DNA from: Methanobrevibacter filiformis
GTDB lineage: Archaea > Methanobacteriota > Methanobacteria > Methanobacteriales > Methanobacteriaceae
NCBI RefSeq assembly: GCF_001639265.1
Contig: NZ_LWMT01000244.1
Span: forward strand, 1 to 47,744
Length of the DNA: 47,744 nucleotides
Reading direction: 5' to 3'
In this document: positions 24,984 to 35,449 of the stretch, piece by piece
How the letters are laid out: each line of letters starts with the position of its first letter
How positions within the stretch are numbered: position 1 is the stretch's first letter
Made by a program: the position numbers and the translations under genes
Notes under the pieces: generated by a model
Databases searched by the model: none
What the model was told of the DNA's origin: nothing
What the model saw: the letters and a program-made list of their open reading frames with translations, nothing else

Positions 24984-25850
24984 TTTACCTTCCTTTAAAT
25001 TATATTTTAAAAATTATCACACAATATATCAAAATACTTATTTCTATTTTTTAATGTTTAAACTAATTATAATTTTATATTTAAACATTGATTTCGCAAA
25101 AATTTTTATTTTCTTATTTCAGTTTCCAAATTTAACTTTTATATGTCTATTAACATTATATGGGGGGGATGTGCCATATTCATTTCCTTAATTTTCAATC
25201 AATCTATTAAAATGTTAACTTTAGCTATTAGCTATTTATAATATTTCATTGCTTTTATATAATATAATCATCATTCTCTTATAAATTTGGCATTAGTTTA
25301 ATTCTTATATTTCCTATTTTAATTTATGCTTTGGTTTATATTTTAATTAGTATTACTTTTTATAATTTATGTTTATTAGAATGTTTTCTATTTTACATAT
25401 AATTTTTATTACTTCCTTTGTTTTAATGATTTAAATTGTTATGAATTTTCATCAATTCTTCTTGAGAAAATTCGAGAAAATTCCTATTTTTGAGATTTAT
25501 AAAAAATATTTTTACACTTATTCTATGATTCCTAATTTTTTCACATTCTTATCTATTTTTTAACCTTGAAAATATGGTAAACTTATTAATCTTTTCAAAT
25601 TTTAAAGTAACTTTTATTAATTTTAATTTATTTAATTAATTTTTCATATTTAAAGTCTTTTAATCTTTGAATTTAATATTATGATTTTTTTAATTAATTA
25701 CATGCCTATTTAATTGATTAATTTATTTTAATAGCTATTTAATTTATTTTAATTGACTTTTAAAAGTATTACTTTTCCACTTTGTCATCTTAAATTTCGA
25801 AATTTATGTCATTATTAATAAACTTTGCTACTTGGACTAATCAATAACAT
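24984..25850. other. Long spacer between mmp10 and the mcr promoter
   Basis: Nearly 870 bases of AT-rich DNA hold no gene. A family-B repeat end (ACATTGATTTCGCAAAA) lies at 25085-25101, a run of seven G at about 25161-25167 is striking in this context, and the palindrome AATAGCTATT lies at 25730-25739. Confidence 0.5.
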
Positions 25851-25860
25851 TTATAATATA
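25851..25860 (+). promoter_or_regulatory. TATA box of the mcr operon
   Basis: TTATAATATA is the best TATA-like element before mcrB and would place the transcription start near 25882-25885, giving a leader of about 120 bases. The leader is clearly richer in GC than the DNA before it, which supports the choice. Confidence 0.5.
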
Positions 25861-25898
25861 TCTTAATCAAAGTAAAATTTGTATACCGAATGGCTAAA

Positions 25899-25960
25899 TA
25901 AATGCAAAGTACTGCATTTAAGCTTGGTCAATACAGACTGTACATGCCTGTCTGGATTGG
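25899..25960 (+). promoter_or_regulatory. Two hairpins in the predicted mcr leader
   Basis: Hairpin 1 (25899-25920) has arms TAAATGCA and TGCATTTA around AAGTAC. Hairpin 2 (25928-25960) pairs TCAATACAGAC with GTCTGGATTGG, ten pairs with one A/G mismatch and one G/T pair, around an 11-base loop. Both lie between the predicted start of transcription and the AGGAGGG ribosome site (25991-25997). A role in mRNA stability or in control of Mcr synthesis is possible but not shown. Confidence 0.5.
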
Positions 25961-26002
25961 GAAATGGTATATTTTTAACTATATTTAGTTAGGAGGGAAA
26001 AA

Positions 26003-27334
26003 ATGGCAAAGTTTGATGATAAAGTCGATTTATACGACGATAGAGGTAACTTAGTTGAGTCTGATGTGCCTATCGAAGCCTTAAGCCCACTACGGAATCC
26101 TGCAATTAAAAGCATCATTAGTGGTGTTAAAAGGACCGTAGCTGTTAACTTAGAAGGTATTGAAAATTCTTTAAGAACTGCTGCTGTCGGTGGTAAAGCT
26201 TGTAAAATCTTAGGTAGGGAATTAGACCTTGATATTACAGCTAATGCTGAGGCTATAGCTGCTTCTATAAAAGATATAATTCAAGTAACTGATGATGATG
26301 ACACCGTAGTAGATCTTCTTGCTGGTGGAAAAAGGATATTAGTCCAAACACCAAGTGTAAGATTAGAATCTGCTGCAGAATACTCTGTATCCACATTAAC
26401 TACAGCAAATGCTTTAGTGCAAGCTATTATTAAGCAATTTGATGTAAGTATATATGATGCTAACATGGTAAAAGCTGCAGTTTTAGGTAGATACCCACAA
26501 TCTGTAGATTATATGGGTGGAAACCTTGCTACAATGTTAGACATTCCACAAAAACTTGAAGGACCTGGTTATGCATTTAGGAACATTATGGCTAACCACG
26601 TTACTGCTGCTACATTAAAAAACAGTCTTCAAGGAACTGCTCTTGCAAGTATCTTAGAACAAACTGCTATGTTTGAGATGGGAGACGCTGTAGGTGCATT
26701 TGAAAGATTACATTTATTAGGTCTTGCTTATCAAGGATTAAATGCTGACAACTTAGTTGTTGGTTTTGTAGAAGATAATGCAAAAGAAGGAACTGTTGGT
26801 TCTGTAATGAACTCAACTATTGAAAGAGCTGCTGCTGATGGTGTCATTTCTGTAGAAAAAGATCTTAACGGATTTAATGTTTACGGTACTGACGATTTAG
26901 CTAAATGGAACGCATACGCTGCTGCTGGAGCTACTGCTGCTACACTCGTAAATGTAGGTGCTGCAAGAGCTGCTCAAGGTGTACCATCCACATTATTATA
27001 CTTCAACGACTCTCTTGAATTCGCAACTGGTCTTCCGGGTGTAGATTTCGGTAGAGCTGAAGGGGTAGCTGTTGGATTCTCATTCTTTAGTCACTCCATC
27101 TATGGTGGAGGAGGTCCAGGTCTCTTTAACGGTAACCACGTTGTAACAAGACACAGTAAAGGATTCTGTATCCCTTGTGTTGTTGCAGCAATGAGTTTAG
27201 ATGCTGGTACTCAACTCTTCTCACCTGAATCTACTTCTGGATTAATCAAAGAAGTATACAGTAGTGTAGACGAATTCAGAGAACCACTGAAATATGTTGT
27301 GGAGGCAGCAGCCAACATTAAAGGCAACATCTAA
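26003..27334 (+). CDS. mcrB: Methyl-coenzyme M reductase, beta subunit
   Basis: The 443-residue length matches McrB. The start [20 protein letters not shown] and the C-terminal [20 protein letters not shown] segment, which lines the active site and contacts coenzyme B, are typical. McrB and McrA form the F430 pocket of the (alpha-beta-gamma)2 enzyme that converts methyl-CoM and CoB to methane and the heterodisulfide. AGGAGGG stands five bases before the ATG. It is the first gene of mcrBDCGA and is followed by a 105-base gap with an inverted repeat. Codons are more uniform and less AT-biased than in the accessory genes, fitting high expression. Confidence 0.97.
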   Translation: MAKFDDKVDLYDDRGNLVESDVPIEALSPLRNPAIKSIISGVKRTVAVNLEGIENSLRTAAVGGKACKILGRELDLDITANAEAIAASIKDIIQVTDDDDTVVDLLAGGKRILVQTPSVRLESAAEYSVSTLTTANALVQAIIKQFDVSIYDANMVKAAVLGRYPQSVDYMGGNLATMLDIPQKLEGPGYAFRNIMANHVTAATLKNSLQGTALASILEQTAMFEMGDAVGAFERLHLLGLAYQGLNADNLVVGFVEDNAKEGTVGSVMNSTIERAAADGVISVEKDLNGFNVYGTDDLAKWNAYAAAGATAATLVNVGAARAAQGVPSTLLYFNDSLEFATGLPGVDFGRAEGVAVGFSFFSHSIYGGGGPGLFNGNHVVTRHSKGFCIPCVVAAMSLDAGTQLFSPESTSGLIKEVYSSVDEFREPLKYVVEAAANIKGNI

Positions 27335-27352
27335 TTATCTCAATAATTTTTA

Positions 27353-27384
27353 AATATATTAATTAAAGATTAATTAAATATATT
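27353..27384 (+). repeat. Inverted repeat between mcrB and mcrD
   Basis: AATATATTAATTAA and TTAATTAAATATATT pair with a single bulge around a 3-base loop, 19 bases beyond the mcrB stop codon. It could be a partial terminator or an RNase site that lowers mcrD/mcrC output, but because it is pure A/T the fold may simply reflect composition. Confidence 0.35.
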
Positions 27385-27439
27385 ATTAAATAATTATTAA
27401 AAGTCTAATTTAACTATAATAACACTGGAGATAATTAAA

Positions 27440-27892
27440 ATGGATATCGAAATATTTCCACATAGAATTTTGGGTTCAGATACCACTGAAAGACTCTTAA
27501 ATGAGATTGAAGGACTTGAGGATGTTAATAGAACTATACTTCAAGGACCAAGGTTAGCTCCTGAAAGTCCTGATGATGATCCAAGGTATGCTGAAAGAAG
27601 AATAATCACTGTTCAAGGTAAGGAAATCGAGCTTAAAGTAAAAGCTGGTCGTATTTTTGTTGACTTGTCTGAAGAATCAACTATTGATCAAATTAGAGAG
27701 ATATGTAATGAAATACTTACATTTGGATTTGATATTAATATTGGTACCTATATTAGGACTCAGAAAACTGTAACTGATAGTATCAAGTATGGTAATGCTG
27801 AGCTTCCAGATGAATTAATTGGAATGAATGATCAATATTCTATGCTTGAAGATCGAGTAACTTATATTCAAAAAGACGGAAATGATTCTTAG
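27440..27892 (+). CDS. mcrD: Mcr operon protein D, Mcr assembly factor
   Basis: This 150-residue protein has the McrD signature MDIEIFPHRILGSDTTE at the start and GPRLAPESPDDDPRY... in the middle. It is not part of the mature enzyme. McrD is known to bind the apo-enzyme and is thought to help cofactor F430 insertion or assembly. Its place between mcrB and mcrC is standard. GGAGAT precedes the ATG. The C-terminus is acidic and probably flexible. Confidence 0.93.
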   Translation: MDIEIFPHRILGSDTTERLLNEIEGLEDVNRTILQGPRLAPESPDDDPRYAERRIITVQGKEIELKVKAGRIFVDLSEESTIDQIREICNEILTFGFDINIGTYIRTQKTVTDSIKYGNAELPDELIGMNDQYSMLEDRVTYIQKDGNDS

Positions 27893-27965
27893 GATTCATT
27901 ATTTACTATGATATCATTAAATAAATTATTAACATATATTCCAAAGATTATTAGCACTGATTATT

Positions 27966-28562
27966 ATGATCGGAAAAATTACTCACGTTGTGGACTGTAG
28001 AGAGACTATGGGACTTGGTGAAGGAGGCGGAATTGCCCAAAGGGGCACTTTTGCTCAATGTGGAAGTGATGTTTTAACTGTTGGTATGTCTCCAGGTAAG
28101 AGGCACATTACTAAGCCAATTTGTGAGATTACTTTTGCTCTTCGTGAATCCAATGTTCTAACAAGCACATTAATCCTTGATGCAGGAGCTGGTGTTCCTA
28201 GTGATACACCTGGTGCTGGAGGAGGAAGTTTATTTGGTCTAACTGAAAAGGAAATAGAGCAAATGAAAAATTTCAAACTTCTGGTTATACATCTTGGAGG
28301 AGTAAGGAACCATCTTATATATAAGGCTAGATTAATTTTGCGTAATGTTAATAGACCATGTGTTATTATTTGTGAATATCCTGTTGACTTTGAAGACTTT
28401 GCAAAAATAGGTGTTAAAACTTCAAAAGTACAACCTGATGAGATTAAAACAGAAGGTAAAATTATGGACATCATTACTGGTGTTATTAGAGGAGAAACAG
28501 CTCCTCAAGATAAATTAGATGAGATCATTAGAAAAGTTAAGTTAGCATTAGGAGGTGCATGA
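27966..28562 (+). CDS. mcrC: Mcr operon protein C, component of the Mcr activation complex
   Basis: The 198-residue sequence shows the conserved start [24 protein letters not shown] and the [17 protein letters not shown] segment of McrC. McrC belongs to the ATP-dependent complex (with A2, Mmp proteins and others) that reduces the Ni of F430 to the active Ni(I) state. The ATG at 27966 lacks a clear ribosome site; the start is chosen by family similarity. The stop codon overlaps the ribosome site region of mcrG, so the two are translationally close. Confidence 0.93.
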   Translation: MIGKITHVVDCRETMGLGEGGGIAQRGTFAQCGSDVLTVGMSPGKRHITKPICEITFALRESNVLTSTLILDAGAGVPSDTPGAGGGSLFGLTEKEIEQMKNFKLLVIHLGGVRNHLIYKARLILRNVNRPCVIICEYPVDFEDFAKIGVKTSKVQPDEIKTEGKIMDIITGVIRGETAPQDKLDEIIRKVKLALGGA

Positions 28563-28563
28563 T

Positions 28564-29313
28564 ATGGCACAATATTATCCAGGAACTTCTCAAGTAGCTC
28601 AAAGTAGAAGAAACTTTTCTGACCCAGAGTATGAGTTAGAAAAACTAAGAGAAATATCCGATGAGGGTGTAGTTAAGATATTAGGTCACAGAGCTCCAGG
28701 TGAAGAATATAAAAGTGTTCACCCACCATTAGATGAAATGGACGAGCCAGAAGATTACATAAGAGAAATAGTTGAGCCTATTGATGGTGCAAAAGCAGGG
28801 GACAGAGTTAGATATATTCAATTTGTTGACTCCATGTACTTTGCTCCAGCTCAACCTTTCTTAAGATCTAGATCATACTTGAACAGATACAGAGGTGTCG
28901 ACGCAGGTACATTATCTGGAAGACAAATCATCGAAGCAAGAGAAAGAGATTTAGAAAGAATTTCTAAAGAATTATTAGAAACAGAATACTTTGACCCAGC
29001 AAGAACTGGAATCAGAGGAAAATCTGTACACGGACACTCTTTAAGACTTGATGAAAATGGTCTAATGTTTGATATGCTTAGAAGACAAGTCTTCAACAAA
29101 GAAACTGGTAAAGTTGAATCTGTAAAAGATCAAATTGGTAAAGAATTAGACGAACCAGTAGTACTTGGCGAACCATTAGACGAAGAAAAATTAAAAGCTA
29201 TCACTACTATTTACAGAGTAGATGGTGAAGCATACAGAGACGATAAGGATGCTGTAGAAATATTACACAGAATCCATGTCTCAAGATCCAATGGAGGATT
29301 CTGCCCTGAATAA
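28564..29313 (+). CDS. mcrG: Methyl-coenzyme M reductase, gamma subunit
   Basis: The protein has 249 residues from ATG 28564, which is preceded by GGAGGTG and gives the standard N-terminus [18 protein letters not shown]. An in-frame GTG nine bases upstream is not needed. The [11 protein letters not shown] and [23 protein letters not shown] segments are typical of McrG. The subunit caps the F430 channel. The gene begins one base after the mcrC stop and is followed by mcrA after 15 bases with an AGGGAGGT ribosome site. Confidence 0.97.
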   Translation: MAQYYPGTSQVAQSRRNFSDPEYELEKLREISDEGVVKILGHRAPGEEYKSVHPPLDEMDEPEDYIREIVEPIDGAKAGDRVRYIQFVDSMYFAPAQPFLRSRSYLNRYRGVDAGTLSGRQIIEARERDLERISKELLETEYFDPARTGIRGKSVHGHSLRLDENGLMFDMLRRQVFNKETGKVESVKDQIGKELDEPVVLGEPLDEEKLKAITTIYRVDGEAYRDDKDAVEILHRIHVSRSNGGFCPE

Positions 29314-29328
29314 GGGAGGTAGTTTATT

Positions 29329-30984
29329 ATGGCTGATAAAAAGTTTATTCAAGCATTAGATAAAAAATTTAAAGAAGCTCCAGAAGATAAAACCACTACC
29401 TTTTACAACTTAGGTGGATGGAAACAATCTGAAAGGAAAACTGAATTTTACAATGCAGGTAAAGAAATAGCTGAAAAAAGAGGAATTCCTCAATACAATC
29501 CTGATGTAGGTTCTCCTCTTGGACAAAGAACTTTAATGCCTTACCAAGTTTCCACAACTGATACTTACGTTGAAGGTGACGATTTCCATTTTGTTAACAA
29601 TGCTGCTATTCAACAAATGTGGGATGATATCAGAAGAACTGTTGTTGTAGGATTAAACACTGCACACACTGTTCTTGAAAAAAGGTTAGGTATAGAAGTT
29701 ACTCCTGAAACAATCACTAATTACTTAGAAACTGTTAACCACGCTATGCCTGGTGCAGCTGTTGTACAAGAACACATGGTTGAAACCAACCCATTACTTG
29801 TAGCTGACAGTTATGTTAAAGTATTTACTGGTGACGATGAGCTTGCAGATGAAATTGACTCTGCATTCGTTTTAGACATCAACAAAGAATTCCCTGAAGA
29901 CCAAGCTGCTGTTCTAAAAGAAGAAGTAGGAGATAAAATCTGGCAAGTAGTCAGAATCCCTTCTATTGTAGGAAGAGTTTGTGATGGTGGTACTACATCT
30001 AGATGGTCTGCTATGCAAATTGGTATGTCAATGATTTCTTCATACAATCAATGTGCTGGTGAAGGAGCTACTGGTGATTTCGCATACGCATCTAAACACG
30101 CAGAAGTTATTCACATGGGTACTTACTTGCCTGTAAGAAGAGCAAGAGCTGAAAATGAACCTGGTGGTATTCCATTCGGTGTAATGGCAGATATCAATCA
30201 ATCTTCAAGAGTCAACGCTGATGATCCTGTTAAAGTAACCTTAGATGTTGTAGCTCAAGCTGCTGCAATTTACGACCAAATTTGGTTAGGTTCATACATG
30301 TCTGGTGGTGTTGGATTTACACAATATGCATCTGCTGCATACACTGACAATGTTCTTGATGACTTTGCTTACTATGGTAAAGAATATGTAGAAGATAAAT
30401 ATGGTGGACTAACCCAAGCTCCTAACAACATGGACACTGTTCTTGATGTAGGATCTGAAGTTACCTTCTATGGATTAGAACAATATGAAGAATACCCAGC
30501 ATTACTTGAAACTCAATTCGGTGGTTCTCAAAGAGCTTCTGTTGTTTCTGCTGCTGCAGGTATTTCCACAGCATTTGCAACTGGAAACTCTCAAACTGGT
30601 TTAAGCGCATGGTACTTATCTATGTACTTACACAAAGAACAACATTCCAGATTAGGATTCTATGGTTACGATTTACAAGATCAATGTGGTGCATCCAACG
30701 TATTTTCAATCAGAAACGACGAAGGATTACCTGTTGAACTCAGAGGACCTAACTATCCTAACTACGCAATGAATGTAGGTCACCAAGGTGAATACACTGG
30801 TATCGCTCAAGCTCCTCACGCAGCAAGAGGCGATGCATTTGCATTTAACCCATTAATTAAAATTGCATTTGCAGATGATAACTTAAGCTTCGACTTCTCC
30901 AAACCTCGTGCTGAAATCGCAAAAGGTGCACTTAGAGAATTCCAACCTGACGGTGAAAGATCTATCATCATACCAGCTAAATAG
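29329..30984 (+). CDS. mcrA: Methyl-coenzyme M reductase, alpha subunit
   Basis: The 551-residue protein holds the catalytic core of methanogenesis. Known modification sites are all present: H257 (N-methyl-His), R271 (methyl-Arg, the Mmp10 target), Q401 (methyl-Gln in FGGSQR), G446 (thioglycine in [11 protein letters not shown]), D451 and C453. The axial F430 ligand region and the CoM/CoB channel motif GGVGFTQYA are intact. The mtr operon follows directly, the usual place of the mcr (isoenzyme I) rather than the mrt form. A strong terminator hairpin overlaps the stop codon. Confidence 0.98.
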   Translation: MADKKFIQALDKKFKEAPEDKTTTFYNLGGWKQSERKTEFYNAGKEIAEKRGIPQYNPDVGSPLGQRTLMPYQVSTTDTYVEGDDFHFVNNAAIQQMWDDIRRTVVVGLNTAHTVLEKRLGIEVTPETITNYLETVNHAMPGAAVVQEHMVETNPLLVADSYVKVFTGDDELADEIDSAFVLDINKEFPEDQAAVLKEEVGDKIWQVVRIPSIVGRVCDGGTTSRWSAMQIGMSMISSYNQCAGEGATGDFAYASKHAEVIHMGTYLPVRRARAENEPGGIPFGVMADINQSSRVNADDPVKVTLDVVAQAAAIYDQIWLGSYMSGGVGFTQYASAAYTDNVLDDFAYYGKEYVEDKYGGLTQAPNNMDTVLDVGSEVTFYGLEQYEEYPALLETQFGGSQRASVVSAAAGISTAFATGNSQTGLSAWYLSMYLHKEQHSRLGFYGYDLQDQCGASNVFSIRNDEGLPVELRGPNYPNYAMNVGHQGEYTGIAQAPHAARGDAFAFNPLIKIAFADDNLSFDFSKPRAEIAKGALREFQPDGERSIIIPAK

Positions 30985-31018
30985 GTGCTTTAACACCTAT
31001 TTTTCTTTATTTTTCGCT
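30979..31018 (+). terminator. Terminator of the mcr operon, overlapping the mcrA stop codon
   Basis: AAATAGGTG (30979-30987) and CACCTATTT (30994-31002) form a perfect 9-bp stem with a 6-base loop, followed by TTTTCTTTATTTTT. The TAG stop codon is part of the 5' arm. This is the clearest intrinsic-type terminator in the window. Confidence 0.75.
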
Positions 31019-31220
31019 GATAATTAACTAAATTTATTTAATTTAGGAGTATTCACTATTTGAACTTATTTAACTATATTTCACTCATGGATTTGTTTCC
31101 AATTTTAGCATGAAATTGTCAAATAAATTATTTTAGTGAATATTTTTATCAGTTGAAATTATATTATTAAAAATATTTTTATTAGTGTAAAATAGTTTCA
31201 TGATTATTATTTTAGTGTTA

Positions 31221-31370
31221 AAGTAATATTTTTATTATTTAAGTAGTATTTTTTACTATCGGGGTAGTATTTTTATTATTTAAGTAGTATTTTTACTATT
31301 GAGGTAGTATTTTTATTATTTAAGTAGTATTTTTACTATTGGGGTAGTATTTTTATTATTTAAGTAATAT
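31221..31370 (+). repeat. Tandem 40-41-bp repeat between mcrA and mtrE
   Basis: Three full units and partial ones carry AAGTAGTATTTTTACTATT followed by GGGGTAGTATTTTTATTATT (unit starts at about 31241, 31282, 31322). Each unit has TAGTATTTTTACTA, which can form a 5-bp hairpin with a T loop, and T runs that could act as archaeal terminators. The array ends about 80 bases before mtrE. The rest of the 460-base gap holds the mtr promoter (TATA-like CTTATAATTT near 31397-31407) and no gene. Confidence 0.65.
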
Positions 31371-31447
31371 TTTGCTTTAATTCACTAAATTATTACACTT
31401 ATAATTTGTACACTTATTAATTTATATATAAATTAAGGAGGAAAATT

Positions 31448-32341
31448 ATGGACCCTATAACATTGGGTGTTGTTGCATTGATGGGCGCAGCTGCAACTAT
31501 TGCAGGTGCAGCTGAAGATTTAGAGTCTGATATTGGTTCCCAAAGTAACCCTAACTCTCAAGTTCAACTTGCTCCTCAAATGGGACATTTGCACAGGTAT
31601 ATAAATAAGGCTATTTCTGGGGAACCAGTTTCTTATGGTACTTGGTGTGGTATTGCAGGTTCTATTGCATTTGTCTTAATCTCACCTATATTTAACATTA
31701 ATTTATTGCCAATTTTAGCAATAGCTATTGGTTCACTCATAGCAACTTTAGTCCAAGTAGTTTACACAGCTACTGCTCATTTGGGACGTATTGTAAGTCA
31801 ATCTCAGTTTGAACAGCCTTTATTTATGGATGTTCTAACACATTCTTTAGGACCTATTGCAGGGCTTGGTTTTATAACTTCTTTCGGTATTGTTGGAGTA
31901 AGTTATTTAATGACTATACCTTTAGGTGCTGCTGCTCCGTTGCATGTATTCCCTTTACCTTTAATCGCTGTTTTATGGGGTATTACTCTTGGTGCTATTG
32001 GTTCCTCAACTGGGGATGTACATTATGGTGCAGAAAGAGAATATCAACAGTATCCTTTTGGTGGAGGTATTCCTGTAGCTATTCATGGAGATATAGTTAC
32101 TAAAGGTGAACTCGGAGCTAGGAATTCTATTGATACTGGAAATTTCTGTGCTAAGTTTGGTGGACCTTTAACTGGTTTCTGTTTTGGTGCTGTTGTATTT
32201 TTAAGCTTCTGGATAACTGTTGTATTCGGAATCATTGGAGGATTAATTGCTGGTCTTTTAATAGTACTTGTTCTAATATTACTAAATGAAAGATTAGAAA
32301 ATTCTGCAAGAACCAAATACGGACCATATAAGGAAGATTAA
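31448..32341 (+). CDS. mtrE: Tetrahydromethanopterin S-methyltransferase, subunit E
   Basis: This 297-residue integral membrane protein starts MDPITLGVVALMGAAATIAGA, as in other MtrE proteins, and has about six to seven transmembrane helices with a polar loop at residues 185-225. With MtrC and MtrD it forms the Na+-translocating membrane part of the complex. It is first in mtrEDCBAFGH and has a strong AAGGAGG ribosome site. The separate promoter and the repeat array before it suggest that mtr can be transcribed apart from mcr. Confidence 0.96.
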   Translation: MDPITLGVVALMGAAATIAGAAEDLESDIGSQSNPNSQVQLAPQMGHLHRYINKAISGEPVSYGTWCGIAGSIAFVLISPIFNINLLPILAIAIGSLIATLVQVVYTATAHLGRIVSQSQFEQPLFMDVLTHSLGPIAGLGFITSFGIVGVSYLMTIPLGAAAPLHVFPLPLIAVLWGITLGAIGSSTGDVHYGAEREYQQYPFGGGIPVAIHGDIVTKGELGARNSIDTGNFCAKFGGPLTGFCFGAVVFLSFWITVVFGIIGGLIAGLLIVLVLILLNERLENSARTKYGPYKED

Positions 32342-32355
32342 GGAGGTTTCTTAAT

Positions 32356-33077
<722 letters not shown>

Positions 33078-33078
<1 letters not shown>

Positions 33079-33911
33079 TGTCTGCTGCTGGAGGAGGTCC
33101 AACTGAATCTGCAATTAGTGATAAAACATTGCTAATTGTAGGTATTTTAGGTGGACTAATTGGTATATATTTAGTTTCTATTAACTCTGTAATAGGACCT
33201 TTAATCTCTGCTCTTGGTGGAGTATGTGCTATTGTATGGGGTGTAGATGCAATAAGAAGAGTTGCAAGTTACGGATTAGGTACTGGTGTACCATCTATTG
33301 GTTATATGTCACTTTCTATTGGTGTAGTCGGTGGTTTAGCTGGTCTTGCACTTGCTGCAAGTTCATTAATTCCTAAAGGTTTGTCAATTCTCGGACCTGT
33401 TTTAGCTTTAATATTTGCTATGGTAATTGGTCTTATAGTTGCACTTATTGCTAAAAAAATTATTAAAATGAAAATTGCTGTTTTAGAAAGATGTACTGCT
33501 GAAATCGCTGGAGCTGCTGCATTATCTGTTGTAGCTTTCTCTGCTACTGTTGCAGGAAGTTATGAATTTAGCACAATACTTAGTTCTGTTATCGCACCAG
33601 GTTTAATAGCTTTATTCTTTATATTAAACACTATGGCTATACAACACCCATTTAATGCATGTTTAGGTCCTAATGAAAACCAAGTAAGAACTCTTAAATT
33701 AGGTGCTGCTACTGCATTTTTATCTATGGTTGTAACTGGACTTGTAAGTATTGTTAATCCTGCAACCTTTGCAGGTGTTCCTGTATGGTTACCTATTCTA
33801 ATTGTTGGTATTATTGGATGGATAATCAGTATTAAAGCTTTCTTTACTGCATCTTACGAAGAAGCTGCATCTGTTAAATGGTCAGGATTATGGCCTAAAG
33901 TTGAAGAATAG
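33078..33911 (+). CDS. mtrC: Tetrahydromethanopterin S-methyltransferase, subunit C
   Basis: The protein has 277 residues from ATG 33078 ([22 protein letters not shown]). A longer open frame from 33012 would overlap mtrD by 67 bases and gives an atypical Cys/Tyr-rich N-terminus, so it is rejected. About seven to eight transmembrane helices are present, with the conserved [12 protein letters not shown] loop. It forms the membrane part of Mtr together with MtrD and MtrE. Confidence 0.95.
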
Positions 33912-33922
33912 GGGGAACAAGT

Positions 33923-34252
33923 ATGGTAGAAATGTTACCTTTAATCAAAATAGTTCCTGAATACAATTTGACTCTTGATCCATCAACTGGTGCTATTGGT
34001 GCTGCTCTTGGTAGAGATGTTGTTATTGTATCTTTGGATGATATAAATACAGAAATTGATACTTTAGAAGTTGCTGCAGATGAATTAATTAATTCTTTGG
34101 ATCCTACTTCTGTTCCAGCTGATGCATATCCTGGAAGAGAAGGTACTTTTGAAACTGCAGGTTTACTTACTAATGTAGCTTACGGGTTTGTAATAGGTCT
34201 TATTATTTTAGTTGCTGCAATTCCTATATTAGCTAGTGTGGGGGTTTTATAG
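33923..34252 (+). CDS. mtrB: Tetrahydromethanopterin S-methyltransferase, subunit B
   Basis: The protein has 109 residues, mostly a cytoplasmic part ([23 protein letters not shown]...) and one C-terminal transmembrane helix (about 88-107). It is a small subunit that stabilises the stalk of the complex. GGGGGAA precedes the ATG. The stop codon TAG is followed directly by the mtrA ATG. Confidence 0.94.
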   Translation: MVEMLPLIKIVPEYNLTLDPSTGAIGAALGRDVVIVSLDDINTEIDTLEVAADELINSLDPTSVPADAYPGREGTFETAGLLTNVAYGFVIGLIILVAAIPILASVGVL

Positions 34253-34978
34253 ATGGCTGATAAAAAAGCACCAGCAGAAGGCTGGCCTATTGTTAATGGT
34301 GATTACATCGCAGGAGATCCTGAAAGCCCTGTAGCAGTGACTACACTCGCTTCACATAATGAAGACATTGCAGCTGCAGCTGGAGCTGCTATCTCTGGAC
34401 CATGTAAAACTGAAAACCTTGGTATTGAGAAAGTTGTGGCTAATGTTATTTCCAACCCAAATATCAGATTCTTGATATTATGTGGTGCTGAGGTACAAGG
34501 ACACATTACTGGTCAAAGTTTTGAAGCGTTACATCAAAATGGTGTAGATCCTGATAAAAGAAGCATCGTAGGTGCTACTGGAGCTATTCCTTATGTTGAA
34601 AATATTCCTGATGAGGGAATTGAAAGATTCCAACAACAACTTGAAATTGTCAACTTAATTGATGTAGAAGATGCTGCTGCAATTGAATCTAAAGTTAAAG
34701 AATGTATTGAGAAAGATCCTGGTGCATTTGAAGAAGAAGCTTTAGTTATTTCTGTTGATGATGATGGTGGCGACGATGACGATGATGGTGAAGAAGTAAG
34801 ACCAGTTGCTGCTGAAACTGCATTAATTGAAGCACGTATGAGAAATATTCAAACACAGGTTAAGCTCATTGGAGCTGTTCAAAGAACATTTTCTGGAACC
34901 TTTGGTGGAAAAGTACAAGGTATTATTATTGGACTTGTTTTCACTTTAGTAATCGGAGTATTGTTCCTTTTCATCTAG
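34253..34978 (+). CDS. mtrA: Tetrahydromethanopterin S-methyltransferase, subunit A (cobamide carrier)
   Basis: The 241-residue protein is a cytoplasmic cobamide-binding domain with a C-terminal transmembrane anchor (about 219-240). H84 in [12 protein letters not shown] is the known axial cobalt ligand. Methyl groups pass from methyl-H4MPT (by MtrH) to this cobalt and then to coenzyme M. An acidic run of Asp and Gly at about residues 166-180 forms the linker before the anchor. The start codon follows the mtrB stop without a gap; GGGGG inside mtrB serves as ribosome site. Confidence 0.97.
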   Translation: MADKKAPAEGWPIVNGDYIAGDPESPVAVTTLASHNEDIAAAAGAAISGPCKTENLGIEKVVANVISNPNIRFLILCGAEVQGHITGQSFEALHQNGVDPDKRSIVGATGAIPYVENIPDEGIERFQQQLEIVNLIDVEDAAAIESKVKECIEKDPGAFEEEALVISVDDDGGDDDDDGEEVRPVAAETALIEARMRNIQTQVKLIGAVQRTFSGTFGGKVQGIIIGLVFTLVIGVLFLFI

Positions 34979-34996
34979 TAATAGGAGGTTTTATTA

Positions 34997-35200
34997 ATGG
35001 TTAAATTTTCTAACAAACCAAATGTGAGAGGCATTAAAAGTGTCACTGAAGATACTAAATATAAATCTCAATTGATTGGAAGAGAAGGACGTTTATTTGC
35101 TGGACTGATTTCAACAAGAGTAACTGGAATTACATATGGCTTACTCATTGCTTTTGTCTTAGTTGTTGTAATACCATTTTTGGTAAAATTAGTTGCATAA
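34997..35200 (+). CDS. mtrF: Tetrahydromethanopterin S-methyltransferase, subunit F
   Basis: The protein has 67 residues: a cytoplasmic part that resembles the C-terminal part of MtrA (IGREGRLFAGLISTRVTGITYG) and one transmembrane helix (about 43-66). It is a small accessory subunit. TAGGAGG stands eight bases before the ATG. Confidence 0.94.
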   Translation: MVKFSNKPNVRGIKSVTEDTKYKSQLIGREGRLFAGLISTRVTGITYGLLIAFVLVVVIPFLVKLVA

Positions 35201-35212
35201 AGAGGTGTTATA

Positions 35213-35434
35213 ATGTCTGATGAAAATTCCGTACCTCGAGTACTTGTCTCTGCAGACGACTTCAACAAAGCTAATGAAAGATTAGATGGTGTTGAAGAAA
35301 AAGTTGAATTTACTGTTGGTGAATATTTTCAACGTTTAGGTCAACAATTAGGTAGAGATATTGGTATTTTGTATGGTATAATAATAGGTCTTATAATTTT
35401 GATTGTAATTTTTAAATTCCAAATATTTCTCTAG
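35213..35434 (+). CDS. mtrG: Tetrahydromethanopterin S-methyltransferase, subunit G
   Basis: The protein has 73 residues: a helical cytoplasmic part ([20 protein letters not shown]) and one C-terminal transmembrane helix (about 51-72). The family includes members of about 86 residues, so this is a short but complete version. AGAGGTG precedes the ATG. It lies 12 bases after mtrF and 15 before mtrH. Confidence 0.93.
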   Translation: MSDENSVPRVLVSADDFNKANERLDGVEEKVEFTVGEYFQRLGQQLGRDIGILYGIIIGLIILIVIFKFQIFL

Positions 35435-35449
35435 ACGGAGGTTTTTTTA

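Noticed and set aside
29329-30984. Possibility that this is the mrt isoenzyme
   Set aside because: The operon order mcrBDCGA with both mcrC and mcrD, followed by mtr, is that of the mcr form.
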